From contig NZ_CP018786.1 in the NCBI RefSeq assembly GCF_002025665.1, positions 4,588,001 through 4,652,000 on the forward strand: 64,000 bases of DNA, read 5' to 3'. Positions 9,204 through 16,439 of this stretch are shown here, one piece after another. Origin of the DNA: Chryseobacterium indologenes (GTDB taxonomy: Bacteria; Bacteroidota; Bacteroidia; Flavobacteriales; Weeksellaceae). The notes below the pieces were generated by a model that saw only the letters and a program-made list of their open reading frames with translations, was not told the origin of the DNA and ran no database searches. Numbering within the stretch: the stretch's first letter is position 1; each line of letters begins with the position of its first letter. The position numbers and the translations under genes are program-made.

Positions 9204-9962
9204 ATGAAAGATCTAATCTCCATTATTACTCCCAGTTATAATTCTGCAGAATTTATCGAGGAAACCATACATTCTGTTCTTAACCAAACCTATGAAAACT
9301 GGGAATGGCTGATTACTGATGATCTTTCTAAAGATAACACTGTTGAGATCATCAAAAAATATAATGATCCCAGAATAAAATTGCAGGTACTGGAGAAAAA
9401 TGGAGGAGCAGGAAATGCCCGAAATAAAAGCCTTGAAAGAGCTGATGGAAGATATATTGCGTTTCTCGACTCGGATGATTTGTGGTATCCCGAATACCTG
9501 GAAAGCATGATTACATTTCTTCAGCAAAATAATGCAGAACTGGCATATTGCAACTACTCAAGATGTGATGAATATACAATGGAACCGATTTTAAAAGATT
9601 TCGAAGCCGACAAAATTGTTACTTTTTCGAATTTACTTAAAACCTGCAGACTGGCACCGGTTTCCACCATTTATGATACTAAAAGAGTCGGAAAATTTTT
9701 CTTTCCGGTAAAAAGCAAGCGTGAAGATCATGTCATGTGGCTGAATTTGTTGAAAGTAATTCCTAAAGGTTACCCGGTAAAAAAAACGATGGCTAAATAC
9801 AGAATGCGCGAAAACAGCGTTTCAAGGAATAAAAAAAACATCATCAAAGATCAGTATCTTGTCTATAAAGATTTCATGGGATTCTCCACAGTAAAATCGT
9901 TGTATTATACGGCTAACTGGGCATTAAACGGATTCCTGAAATATTCGAAAATTTTCAATTAA
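9204..9962 (+). CDS. family 2 glycosyltransferase
   Basis: The 252-residue protein has the GT-A fold of family 2: ISIITPSYNSAEFIEETI at the N-terminus, NGGAGNARNKSLE, and the nucleotide-sugar/metal site FLDSDDLWYPEYL. The later EDHVMWLNLL segment fits the acceptor and catalytic region. It lies 23 bases after the acyltransferase gene and overlaps the next gene by one base, so the three probably form an operon acting on a surface glycan. The transferred sugar is unknown. Confidence 0.92.
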   Translation: MKDLISIITPSYNSAEFIEETIHSVLNQTYENWEWLITDDLSKDNTVEIIKKYNDPRIKLQVLEKNGGAGNARNKSLERADGRYIAFLDSDDLWYPEYLESMITFLQQNNAELAYCNYSRCDEYTMEPILKDFEADKIVTFSNLLKTCRLAPVSTIYDTKRVGKFFFPVKSKREDHVMWLNLLKVIPKGYPVKKTMAKYRMRENSVSRNKKNIIKDQYLVYKDFMGFSTVKSLYYTANWALNGFLKYSKIFN

Positions 9963-10588
9963 TGGAGTATTCAAAAGAGTTCAAAGCCGCTCTGAGTGCT
10001 TTTTCCGGAACGGAGAAGGACAAACTTATTTTCAGACTCCTGAGAAAGGATAAATTATTATCTAAAAAGCTCTACTTCGAACTGATTGATCCGGAAACTA
10101 CGGATGATAAAAGAAACGCGATGGAAGAGCATGTGGAGGAACAGCTTCTTCTGGCTTCAAAATATGTGGGAAATGCTAAATATTTCCTTTCTACTGTTCG
10201 AAAAATAAGTGCAGAGATTACAGAACATGTAAAAATAACGACTGATAAATTTGGAGAGATTTCCCTAAATCTTCTTCTTGTCAACAAGGTACTGGAAAAC
10301 AATAGTGACCTCAGCAGACAAAGGTTTGACAATGTTTATAAACTTTACATTTACATCATCAATAAAGTTTTCAAGTCATTGATTCTTGTAAAAAAGCTGG
10401 ATGAAGATTATTGGATGGAAATTGATGAGTATCTTCATGATACTCAAAAGAAAATATCAGAAAACCATTATCTTCAAAAACTGTGTACCAATAACGGTCT
10501 TGACCTCAACTGGCTGGAATGCGACAGGATTCCTGAAAACATTGATCAGATCATGAAAGACATTAAAAGCCAGGGATTCTTAAGATAA
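9962..10588 (+). CDS. conserved helical protein of unknown function
   Basis: The 208-residue protein has no signal peptide or membrane helix and is rich in charged amphipathic helices (EEHVEEQLLLASKYVGNAKYF, LNLLLVNKVLENNSDLSRQRF). From memory, relatives in flavobacterial genomes have been labelled deoxyuridine triphosphatase, but I see none of the dUTPase motifs, so I do not accept that. It is translationally coupled to the GT2 gene (TAATG overlap). Its 3' end overlaps convergent waaA by nine bases. Confidence 0.75.
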   Translation: MEYSKEFKAALSAFSGTEKDKLIFRLLRKDKLLSKKLYFELIDPETTDDKRNAMEEHVEEQLLLASKYVGNAKYFLSTVRKISAEITEHVKITTDKFGEISLNLLLVNKVLENNSDLSRQRFDNVYKLYIYIINKVFKSLILVKKLDEDYWMEIDEYLHDTQKKISENHYLQKLCTNNGLDLNWLECDRIPENIDQIMKDIKSQGFLR

Positions 10589-11818
10589 AATTTTCTGAAG
10601 AATCATTCTGGTAGAATCTGGTTTCTCATCCACGAATTTTCCGGCGTTTTGAGACATCTCTTCAAGTTCTTCTCTGTTATCCTCATTCGTAAGAAATAAA
10701 ACGAATTCTGATGCTGTATATTCGTCAGAGAAAGACTTTCCGCCATTGGCCGAGATCAGGCCATCCGCTTCCGGATTCTTTTTGTAATGATTTCCAAAGA
10801 TCACAGGAACACCAAAGGTAGCTGCTTCCAGAATATTATGAAGTCCCGCATCATGAAATCCTCCTCCTACAACAGCTACATCTGCATAAGAATATAATTT
10901 TGATAATAAACCAATGCTGTCTATGATCAGAATTGAAGTATTGAAAGTTGAAGGCTGCATGTTTTGTATTTCGCTGTACAGTAAAGCATCCGGGAATATA
11001 TTTTTTAAATGTTCTACTCTTTTCAGATCGTGAGGCGCTATAATGAGTTTTACTGTATTATTTTTGCGGAAAACTACTTCTGCTATTTTCTCTTCTGCCT
11101 GCCACGAACTCCCAAAGACTATTACTTTATTTTCACCAATAAAGTCTGCAATAAAATCTACATGATTATTTCTTTCACGCAGCTGTTTTACTCTGTCAAA
11201 TCTTGTATCTCCCGTTACGGAAGACTTCGTTAATCCAACGCTTTTCGCCAAAGCCAATGAAAACTGAGTCTGGTGGAAAAACCAATCTACATTTCTCTGA
11301 AGCTGCTTCACAAACCATTTTCCATAGGAAGTAAAGAAAGACTGTCTTTCATAGAACAGGGCAGAAATGACATAAATCTTTGTCCCTTTGTTTTTCAATT
11401 CTGAAAAAAGATTGTACCAGTAATCATACTTAACCGTAAAAAATAGTTCAGTATTAAATTGGTCTATAAATTCTTTTACAGCACTTTTTTTATCGAAAGG
11501 CAAATAACAAATAACGTCTGCAATATGTTTCTTCTTTACCACATTTTCATATCCTGATGGAGAAAAGAAAGTCACCAGTATTTTGTGCTGAGGAAAATTC
11601 TCTTTAAGTTTCTCCAGAACAGGTAATCCCTGCTCATACTCACCCAGGCTTGCTGCGTGCATCCAGATTACTTGATCTGTTTTTGAAAATACAGACTTTA
11701 CTTTATTCAAAGATTGGCTTCTTCCTTCAACGCCTTTTTTAGTTTTATCATTAATCAGCGCAAAAGCCTTCATTCCGAAGGTAAGTAGACTGATAAATAT
11801 ATTGTACAGAAATGCCAT
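10580..11818 (-). CDS. waaA: 3-deoxy-D-manno-octulosonic acid (Kdo) transferase
   Basis: WaaA adds Kdo to lipid IV-A in LPS inner-core assembly at the cytoplasmic face. The 412-residue protein starts with a membrane anchor, has the catalytic region MHAASLGEYEQGLPVLE (glutamate as base), and the CMP-Kdo binding C-terminal half with HDAGLHNILEAATFGVPVIFG. Length is typical. It is the last gene of a minus-strand run from the NlpC/P60 and DUF1648 genes. It marks the organism as LPS-producing and gives the acceptor on which later glycosyltransferases could act. Confidence 0.95.
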   Translation of the reverse strand: MAFLYNIFISLLTFGMKAFALINDKTKKGVEGRSQSLNKVKSVFSKTDQVIWMHAASLGEYEQGLPVLEKLKENFPQHKILVTFFSPSGYENVVKKKHIADVICYLPFDKKSAVKEFIDQFNTELFFTVKYDYWYNLFSELKNKGTKIYVISALFYERQSFFTSYGKWFVKQLQRNVDWFFHQTQFSLALAKSVGLTKSSVTGDTRFDRVKQLRERNNHVDFIADFIGENKVIVFGSSWQAEEKIAEVVFRKNNTVKLIIAPHDLKRVEHLKNIFPDALLYSEIQNMQPSTFNTSILIIDSIGLLSKLYSYADVAVVGGGFHDAGLHNILEAATFGVPVIFGNHYKKNPEADGLISANGGKSFSDEYTASEFVLFLTNEDNREELEEMSQNAGKFVDEKPDSTRMILQKILS

Positions 11819-11823
11819 TTTAA

Positions 11824-12168
11824 TTATTCTTTAATTTCAATTCTGTCATTATCCGTGGGAGGATTTGATATGATTAAAAACTCAATTTCTTCATCTGATT
11901 CATTGGAGATAAGATGCTTCATTCCCCGCTCAATGGATATAGATTCTCCTTGTTGAACCAAGAATTTTTCTTTATTAATGTAGAATACTGCTTCTCCTTT
12001 CAAAATATAAAAAAACTGTTCTGCCACTTTATGAAAGTGCAGTTTCTCTGAAGTTCCTGCAGGCATTTTCTCCTGCTTTACGGATAAGCTTTGGGTATTT
12101 TTAAGAATCCAGCTGTCACATTGGTTTCCCCAGATATAATGTTCTGAATTATCTTTAGAATGTATCAT
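11824..12168 (-). CDS. cupin domain protein
   Basis: The 114-residue protein is a single small beta-barrel cupin. Motif 1 is GTSEKLHFHKVAEQFFYILKGEAVFYI (HxH and glutamate metal ligands), followed by the QQGESISIERGMKHLISN segment of motif 2. Substrate is not deducible. It lies five bases before waaA and overlaps the preceding DUF1648 gene by four bases (ATGA), so it belongs to the same operon. Confidence 0.88.
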   Translation of the reverse strand: MIHSKDNSEHYIWGNQCDSWILKNTQSLSVKQEKMPAGTSEKLHFHKVAEQFFYILKGEAVFYINKEKFLVQQGESISIERGMKHLISNESDEEIEFLIISNPPTDNDRIEIKE

Positions 12169-12632
12169 TTGAATAGATGAGCAATAAAAAGCAATGCAGG
12201 AGTAAATAAAACGACAGATAAAAAGATGGCAGCAAATGTAATTCTCGGTTTAGCCTGATCATCTACGGCATATCTGAACATATAGTCCTGAATATTCATA
12301 AAAATAACTGCCAGTAGCAAAAAAAGAATTCTCAAGCCAATTTTAATAATTAAAAACTGAGCATTCATATTCTGATCCGTAATTTCTACCGGGAAGTTAG
12401 TGTATTCAGGATGTCTCATGCCATAAACGAACAGAGCATATAATCCCAGAGCCAGTGCAGGCATCAGAAAGGCATACATTCTTCCGCCAAATCCATCCGC
12501 TTTCCCTTCCATATCAAAATGTACAGGAATCCTCTCTGGCAATGTATTATAGTTTTTCAGGGTAAACCACCACAGAAAAACAACCAATCCAAAATTAAAA
12601 ATATCAAAAACTGTAAAAAGAATATTTTCCAT
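12165..12632 (-). CDS. DUF1648 membrane protein
   Basis: The 155-residue protein has four predicted membrane helices. The first loop carries the DUF1648 signature (TLPERIPVHFDMEGKADGFG). DUF1648 occurs in SdpI-type and other small membrane proteins; here the SdpI domain itself is not evident. It overlaps the cupin gene by four bases. Confidence 0.85.
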   Translation of the reverse strand: MENILFTVFDIFNFGLVVFLWWFTLKNYNTLPERIPVHFDMEGKADGFGGRMYAFLMPALALGLYALFVYGMRHPEYTNFPVEITDQNMNAQFLIIKIGLRILFLLLAVIFMNIQDYMFRYAVDDQAKPRITFAAIFLSVVLFTPALLFIAHLFK

Positions 12633-12654
12633 TTCAGACGAGATTGAATTAAGA

Positions 12655-13371
12655 TTAGATTACACTTTTCAGCACTCTCAGTTTATGAGTATGCTTATTC
12701 ATTTCTTTATTGAAAATCCCTGTGGAATCCAGCGTGTCTATCCTTACTTTTCCGGAAGCATGGATGATCTTTTGATTTTCCAGCATAATTCCTACATGAA
12801 TAATTTTCCCTTCTGCATTTTCAAAGAATGCAAGATCTCCAGGCTGCGTTTCTTCTATAAAAGTAAGTGCTTCACCTACCTCAGCCTGTTGTGATGCATC
12901 TCTGGGTATTTTTATATTGTGAATTTTGTAAACCAATTGGGTAAATCCGGAGCAGTCCACCGCAAAAAAGCTTTTCCCTCCCCACAGATAAGGTACATTT
13001 AGGAACTCTTTTGCTGTCAGGGCAATACTTTCACGCACATCATGACTTCTTCTTGAAGCAACCACCGGAAACTCCACTTCGGAGCCCATAGAAAGTAAAG
13101 TTTTGCCATCGTTCATGAGTACAGAAGAAAAATCTTCAGTAACGACAGTCACTTTTCTTTTGGCCAGCTCTTCGTCTGTTATAGGTTTCAGCTGCTTGGT
13201 GTCCATCCATCCTTCATAGCCATCATAATGCATTTTTATTTTGGTCCAGTTTTTATCTACCTCCAAAATATCTGCGCTTTCCCCAAATAATATTTCCGTA
13301 ACAATTTCAGCTCTGTCAGAATTTTCTGCACGAACCGGCGCTACTGTAACAATACAAACTCCTTTATTCAT
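12655..13371 (-). CDS. NlpC/P60 (C40) peptidase with N-terminal SH3-like domains
   Basis: NlpC/P60 enzymes cut gamma-D-Glu to diamino-acid bonds in cell-wall peptides. In this 238-residue protein, residues 1-110 form SH3-like modules (GWMDTKQL). The catalytic domain follows, with Cys140 (AVDCSGFTQLVYK), His192 (GKIIHVGIM) and His204 (KIIHASG). There is no signal peptide. That resembles cytoplasmic YkfC-type enzymes acting in muropeptide recycling. It is the first gene of the run that ends in waaA. Confidence 0.92.
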   Translation of the reverse strand: MNKGVCIVTVAPVRAENSDRAEIVTEILFGESADILEVDKNWTKIKMHYDGYEGWMDTKQLKPITDEELAKRKVTVVTEDFSSVLMNDGKTLLSMGSEVEFPVVASRRSHDVRESIALTAKEFLNVPYLWGGKSFFAVDCSGFTQLVYKIHNIKIPRDASQQAEVGEALTFIEETQPGDLAFFENAEGKIIHVGIMLENQKIIHASGKVRIDTLDSTGIFNKEMNKHTHKLRVLKSVI

Positions 13372-13456
13372 TAATTTTCAATTTAAAGATTGAATAATTT
13401 AAAGATTAAAAATACAATGTGTATCTCTTTAAATGTTTAATCCTTGAATATTTCAG

Positions 13457-14104
13457 TTACTTTCTGCGAAGAAAGTTGACTCCATCACGCAAAGGTAAAA
13501 TAAGATTTTCAAAATCTTCGTCTTTTGCTGCCAAATCATTTAATTCCTGGATAGACTGGGTAGATTTCAGCTTCGGATTTTCTTCCAACACTTTACCATA
13601 CCACAAGACATTATCAAAAAGAATCACCGTTCCTGATTTTGTATGCGGTTTAATCAGTCTGAAATATTCAGCATAGTTTTCTTTATCAGCATCTACAAAA
13701 ATAAGATCAAAAAACTCATCTGTTTCTTTTAAATATTCCTTGGCATCCTGAAGTTTAAAATCAATCTGACCGGCATATTCACTAGACTCAAAATATTTTT
13801 TAGGAAGATAGGCAAGATCTTCATTCACATCCAATGTTGTAATTTTTCCGTCTTTTGCCAGTCCTGATGCAAGGCATAAGGTAGCATACCCTGTGAATGT
13901 TCCTATTTCAAGAATACTTTTCGGCTGCATCATCTGGGAAATAATCGTCAAAAGTCTTCCCTGCTGATATCCGGAAATCATATGAGGCTGTGTCGTTTTC
14001 TGATAGGTCTCTCTTCTGAGCTTTTTCAGAATTTCGGATTCCGAAGAAGCGTGTGCCTCCAAATATCTGTCCATTTCAGGATTCTTTTCTTCAAAAAAAC
14101 TCAT
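13457..14104 (-). CDS. SAM-dependent O-methyltransferase (PF01596 type)
   Basis: The 215-residue protein is a class I methyltransferase close to the caffeoyl-CoA/catechol O-methyltransferase group. It has motif I SILEIGTFTGYATLCLA, the acidic residue after strand 2 (TTLDVNEDL), the metal-binding FDLIFVDADKENYAEY, and VILFDNVLWYGKV. The acceptor is unknown. It is monocistronic on the minus strand. Confidence 0.92.
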   Translation of the reverse strand: MSFFEEKNPEMDRYLEAHASSESEILKKLRRETYQKTTQPHMISGYQQGRLLTIISQMMQPKSILEIGTFTGYATLCLASGLAKDGKITTLDVNEDLAYLPKKYFESSEYAGQIDFKLQDAKEYLKETDEFFDLIFVDADKENYAEYFRLIKPHTKSGTVILFDNVLWYGKVLEENPKLKSTQSIQELNDLAAKDEDFENLILPLRDGVNFLRRK

Positions 14105-14170
14105 ACCATTTTAATTTAAAAACAAATTTAAGGATTTTAAAGCTAGTTTTTAAGTTCAACAGGAAGATAC

Positions 14171-14202
14171 AAAAAAAGAGAGAAATTAATCTCTCTCTTT
14201 TT
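14171..14202 (-). terminator. intrinsic terminator of the cysteine-rich peptide gene
   Basis: Eleven-base stem AAAAAGAGAGA / TCTCTCTTTTT with an eight-base loop and, on the minus strand, a T-run. It lies 34 bases after the stop of the 51-codon peptide gene, which supports that gene being real. Confidence 0.75.
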
Positions 14203-14235
14203 CTTAGCCAGATCTAAATTGTATGTAAAAAGTCA

Positions 14236-14391
14236 TTATACGGCTATACAATATTGTCTTATACCAGCACAAACCCATCCCGGACAACACTTTGTTTGTG
14301 GGCTGGTACAAAATATCTGTGGATTACACCCTTTAATAGCACCTTGTACAGTTTTCATTTCTCCTCTTGAAAGTTTTTTTGAATTTTTCAT
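14236..14391 (-). CDS. bacteriocin-like GG-leader-type microprotein with six cysteines
   Basis: The 51-codon gene starts with MKNSKKLSRGEMKTVQGAIKG, which resembles the double-glycine-type leaders of Bacteroidota bacteriocin-like peptides (K-K-L-S/T-R-x-x-M/L-K-x-V/I-x-G-G/A); the cleavage pair would be Gly17-Ala18. The C-terminal 34 residues hold six cysteines (22, 28, 35, 36, 41, 48) in the order C-x5-C-x6-CC-x4-C-x6-C. This is the spacing class of inhibitor cystine knots. It has its own terminator. No dedicated C39 peptidase-transporter lies in the window. Confidence 0.75.
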   Translation of the reverse strand: MKNSKKLSRGEMKTVQGAIKGCNPQIFCTSPQTKCCPGWVCAGIRQYCIAV

Positions 14392-14549
14392 AATAATTTT
14401 AGTTTAGTATTAATTTCCTACTCTTTAGATTTTCGGACACCTCTTTTATTATTTCCTTTAACGGAGATTTAAATATACATATTCTTTTATTAATCAACTA
14501 ATTATAGACATACAAATTACCTATTAAATGTATAAAAATCTACATATCA

Positions 14550-14616
14550 GTGAAAACCCCATATAAAATACCGTGAAAACACGGATGTTATTTTTGTGGT
14601 ATTAGTTATAAGTTTG
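14550..14616 (+). promoter_or_regulatory. possible operator and promoter of the 51-codon ORF
   Basis: GTGAAAAC occurs twice (14550-14557 and 14573-14580). The second copy is part of the hairpin CCGTG-AAAA-CACGG (14571-14584). A TAAGTTTG -7 element follows at 14609-14616, 40 bases before the ATG at 14656. The nearest -33 TTG (14594) is too close, so strength is uncertain. Confidence 0.4.
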
Positions 14617-14655
14617 CAATAAGAATAAGGGGTAAAAACACTAAGAGAAAACAAG

Positions 14656-14811
14656 ATGATTGCAGGAGAGACACAAACTAACCATGAGAATCACAAAAAA
14701 GTTGTACTGAAAAGTAGAACTGATTCTTCTGCAGCAAAAAGTAAGACAGAAATATCCACTTCATTTTTGCAACGAATTATTTCACTCCTGAAAAAGGAAG
14801 AATTAATTTGA
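14656..14811 (+). CDS. small ORF, unknown (51 codons)
   Basis: The frame encodes 51 residues: a polar, Lys/Ser/Thr-rich N-terminal half and a short amphipathic C-terminal helix (FLQRIISLLKKEELI). No family is recognised. Support comes from the signals around it: a TAnnTTTG element 40 bases upstream and a strong terminator starting four bases after the stop. It could be a small secreted or regulatory peptide, or a small RNA whose ORF is incidental. Confidence 0.45.
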   Translation: MIAGETQTNHENHKKVVLKSRTDSSAAKSKTEISTSFLQRIISLLKKEELI

Positions 14812-14814
14812 TTA

Positions 14815-14850
14815 AAAAATAAATCCCGGCCACCTTCGGGATTTATTTTT
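14815..14850. terminator. strong bidirectional terminator
   Basis: Fourteen-base stem (AAAAATAAATCCCG and its complement) with an eight-base loop and T-tracts on both strands. It lies between the 51-codon ORF and the convergent 33-codon ORF. Confidence 0.85.
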
Positions 14851-14878
14851 GCTTTATAGTCAGATATTCCTTCTCTGG

Positions 14879-14980
14879 TTAGTTCATATTAAAAACCTCA
14901 TCCATTTCCTTCATCATTTTTCTCAACGCATTCAACAAAACTTCACTAAGTTCATTATCTAGTTCATTCTCAGAACTCAT
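14879..14980 (-). CDS. possible 33-codon acidic peptide
   Basis: An ATG-started frame encodes 33 residues with an acidic N-terminus (MSSENELDNELSE) and a helical Met-rich end. It reads into the bidirectional terminator, which is the main argument for it. No ribosome-binding site, TAnnTTTG element or known family was found. The remaining stretch up to 15215 holds no other gene that I can support. Confidence 0.25.
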   Translation of the reverse strand: MSSENELDNELSEVLLNALRKMMKEMDEVFNMN

Positions 14981-15120
14981 ATTTTAAGCCATAATACAGC
15001 AACTTGAATATCTATAAATAGCCATTATTCTTCAAAATCCTGATTCATATCTCAGTTCACAAGTCAAAATCCTCATAAAAAAACAGGAAAAACACTCTTA
15101 TACAAGTGCTTACATGCCTC

Positions 15121-15128
15121 TACCTTTG
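15121..15128 (+). promoter_or_regulatory. candidate -7 element upstream of the 197-residue gene
   Basis: TACCTTTG matches TAnnTTTG and would give a leader of about 80 bases before the ATG at 15216. No -33 TTG was found. Confidence 0.3.
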
Positions 15129-15215
15129 ATATACGTTTTCCAACCATGAAACATTCAAATAAAGGAGGAACCCGAAAATCCTAAAAAAGAGTAGGGATAT
15201 TTTAAAAACAACCAC

Positions 15216-15809
15216 ATGAAAACAAAGACTTTATTATTAATCGGAGCAATAGTGGGACTTGTTATGATATTTTCCCAGCTAAAACCTCAGGAAATGTCTT
15301 TTTATAAAGAAAAAGGCAATTACATTGTAGACCATAATTACATTCTGAAAGATGTTAAAAAAATTTCGGATGAAGACATGAAAAGTTTATTAAGCCTTCA
15401 GAAACTTCATCAGAACAGTTTGGGCACCAATTTCATTATCTATAAAATCAACAGACAGTATGTAATCCGCGGATGCTTAATGAAAGCTAATATCGACTGG
15501 AAAAAGTATGGAGATCTAAGAGAAAAAGTTGAAGGAATTCTAAAAAAATATGGAGCTAAAGAATTGGGAACAGATTATTATGCCATTCAAAACAACCAGG
15601 TTGCAACCAACGCAGCATTGCTAAGCCAGAAAGACATTTCCTCTTTAAGCAGATTAAGCGTTAGAGGAGCAGAAGAATACACGATCTGCCCACCAACGAT
15701 GGGTAGAAGAAATCTTACCAATGTGATTATAAAATCTTACAAAGTTAATACAGCCATTGATCCAAGAATCAATGTAAAGCTGAACAGCGTATTAATGAAT
15801 TACAAATAA
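15216..15809 (+). CDS. membrane-anchored or secreted protein, unknown
   Basis: The 197-residue protein has one N-terminal hydrophobic segment (TLLLIGAIVGLVMIFS) that can be a signal peptide or anchor. The rest is a basic, soluble, presumably periplasmic domain with two cysteines (in RGCLMK and YTICPPT). I recognise no family. It precedes the 190-residue protein and the HTTM protein on the same strand, with a terminator-like hairpin in between. Its size and position are those expected of an SdpC-like precursor in an Sdp-type cassette, but no sequence feature proves this. Confidence 0.65.
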   Translation: MKTKTLLLIGAIVGLVMIFSQLKPQEMSFYKEKGNYIVDHNYILKDVKKISDEDMKSLLSLQKLHQNSLGTNFIIYKINRQYVIRGCLMKANIDWKKYGDLREKVEGILKKYGAKELGTDYYAIQNNQVATNAALLSQKDISSLSRLSVRGAEEYTICPPTMGRRNLTNVIIKSYKVNTAIDPRINVKLNSVLMNYK

Positions 15810-15815
15810 CCTCAA

Positions 15816-15853
15816 AAGGCTGTTTTTAGTCCGAAGACAGCCTTATCTTATTT
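15816..15853 (+). terminator. terminator or attenuator inside the three-gene cassette
   Basis: Stem AAGGCTGT / ACAGCCTT, 13-base loop, followed by ATCTTATTTTTTTTT. It separates the 197-residue gene from the two downstream genes and could reduce their expression relative to the first. Confidence 0.65.
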
Positions 15854-15862
15854 TTTTTTACC

Positions 15863-16435
15863 ATGAAAAAAAAGCTTCAGTTATCCGGAATTTTCATTAT
15901 TCTGCTGGTGGTTTTTACCATTGGTATGAAAGGAACATTTGATGGTTACTATGGTTTTTATTATGAAAACAAAGACTATAAAAAACCGCTGGTTTATACC
16001 GTTTCAGAAAATATTGCCCAGTTAAAGCCTGTCAATATATTTACTTCTTATACAGGTTTTGATACAGGATATGGTTTCTACGCACCCAATGTTGCCAGTG
16101 ACTTTGTCATGAGCTTTGAATTAAAGGACCAGAATGGAAAAGTTCTGGAACAAAAAAATCTTCCCTATTTTAAGAACAAAGAAAGCAGAGTGAGATACAC
16201 CACTGTTTTTAACATGTTTCTTGATAAAATTTCTGACAAGAACAAGTATGATAAAAAGTATTATCAGTATCTGGATATCATTATCAGACAGATCGCAGCC
16301 CACGTGATGAAAGAAAATCCGCTGGCATCCAGTATAACGACAAGGCTTTATCTGTACAACTACCCTACTATTGCAGATTTCAAAAAGGGAAAAACGAATG
16401 AAAACCTTATTCTTATTGATGAATTCAAATACTAA
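15863..16435 (+). CDS. single-pass membrane protein paired with the HTTM gene (SdpA-like?)
   Basis: The 190-residue protein has one N-terminal helix (LSGIFIILLVVFTIGM) and an extracytoplasmic domain containing TGYGFYAPNVAS. From memory, an aromatic/Phe-x-Pro-Asn segment at this point is also seen in SdpA and DUF5819 proteins, which pair with HTTM-domain genes; this is a weak match and needs a profile search. It ends four bases before the HTTM start, so the two are co-transcribed and probably coupled. Confidence 0.6.
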   Translation: MKKKLQLSGIFIILLVVFTIGMKGTFDGYYGFYYENKDYKKPLVYTVSENIAQLKPVNIFTSYTGFDTGYGFYAPNVASDFVMSFELKDQNGKVLEQKNLPYFKNKESRVRYTTVFNMFLDKISDKNKYDKKYYQYLDIIIRQIAAHVMKENPLASSITTRLYLYNYPTIADFKKGKTNENLILIDEFKY

Positions 16436-16439
16436 AGTG

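Noticed and set aside
9962-10588. dUTPase assignment
   Set aside because: None of the conserved dUTPase motifs is visible and the protein is helical, whereas dUTPases are beta-rich trimers or have other helical signatures.
14219-14407. Plus-strand 62-codon frame
   Set aside because: It is antisense to the cysteine-rich peptide gene, which has a leader, a cysteine pattern and a terminator on the minus strand.
15147-15185. 12-codon frame containing AAAGGAGG
   Set aside because: Too short to support, and Shine-Dalgarno sequences carry little weight in Bacteroidota; the purine run is too far from the next ATG to act there.
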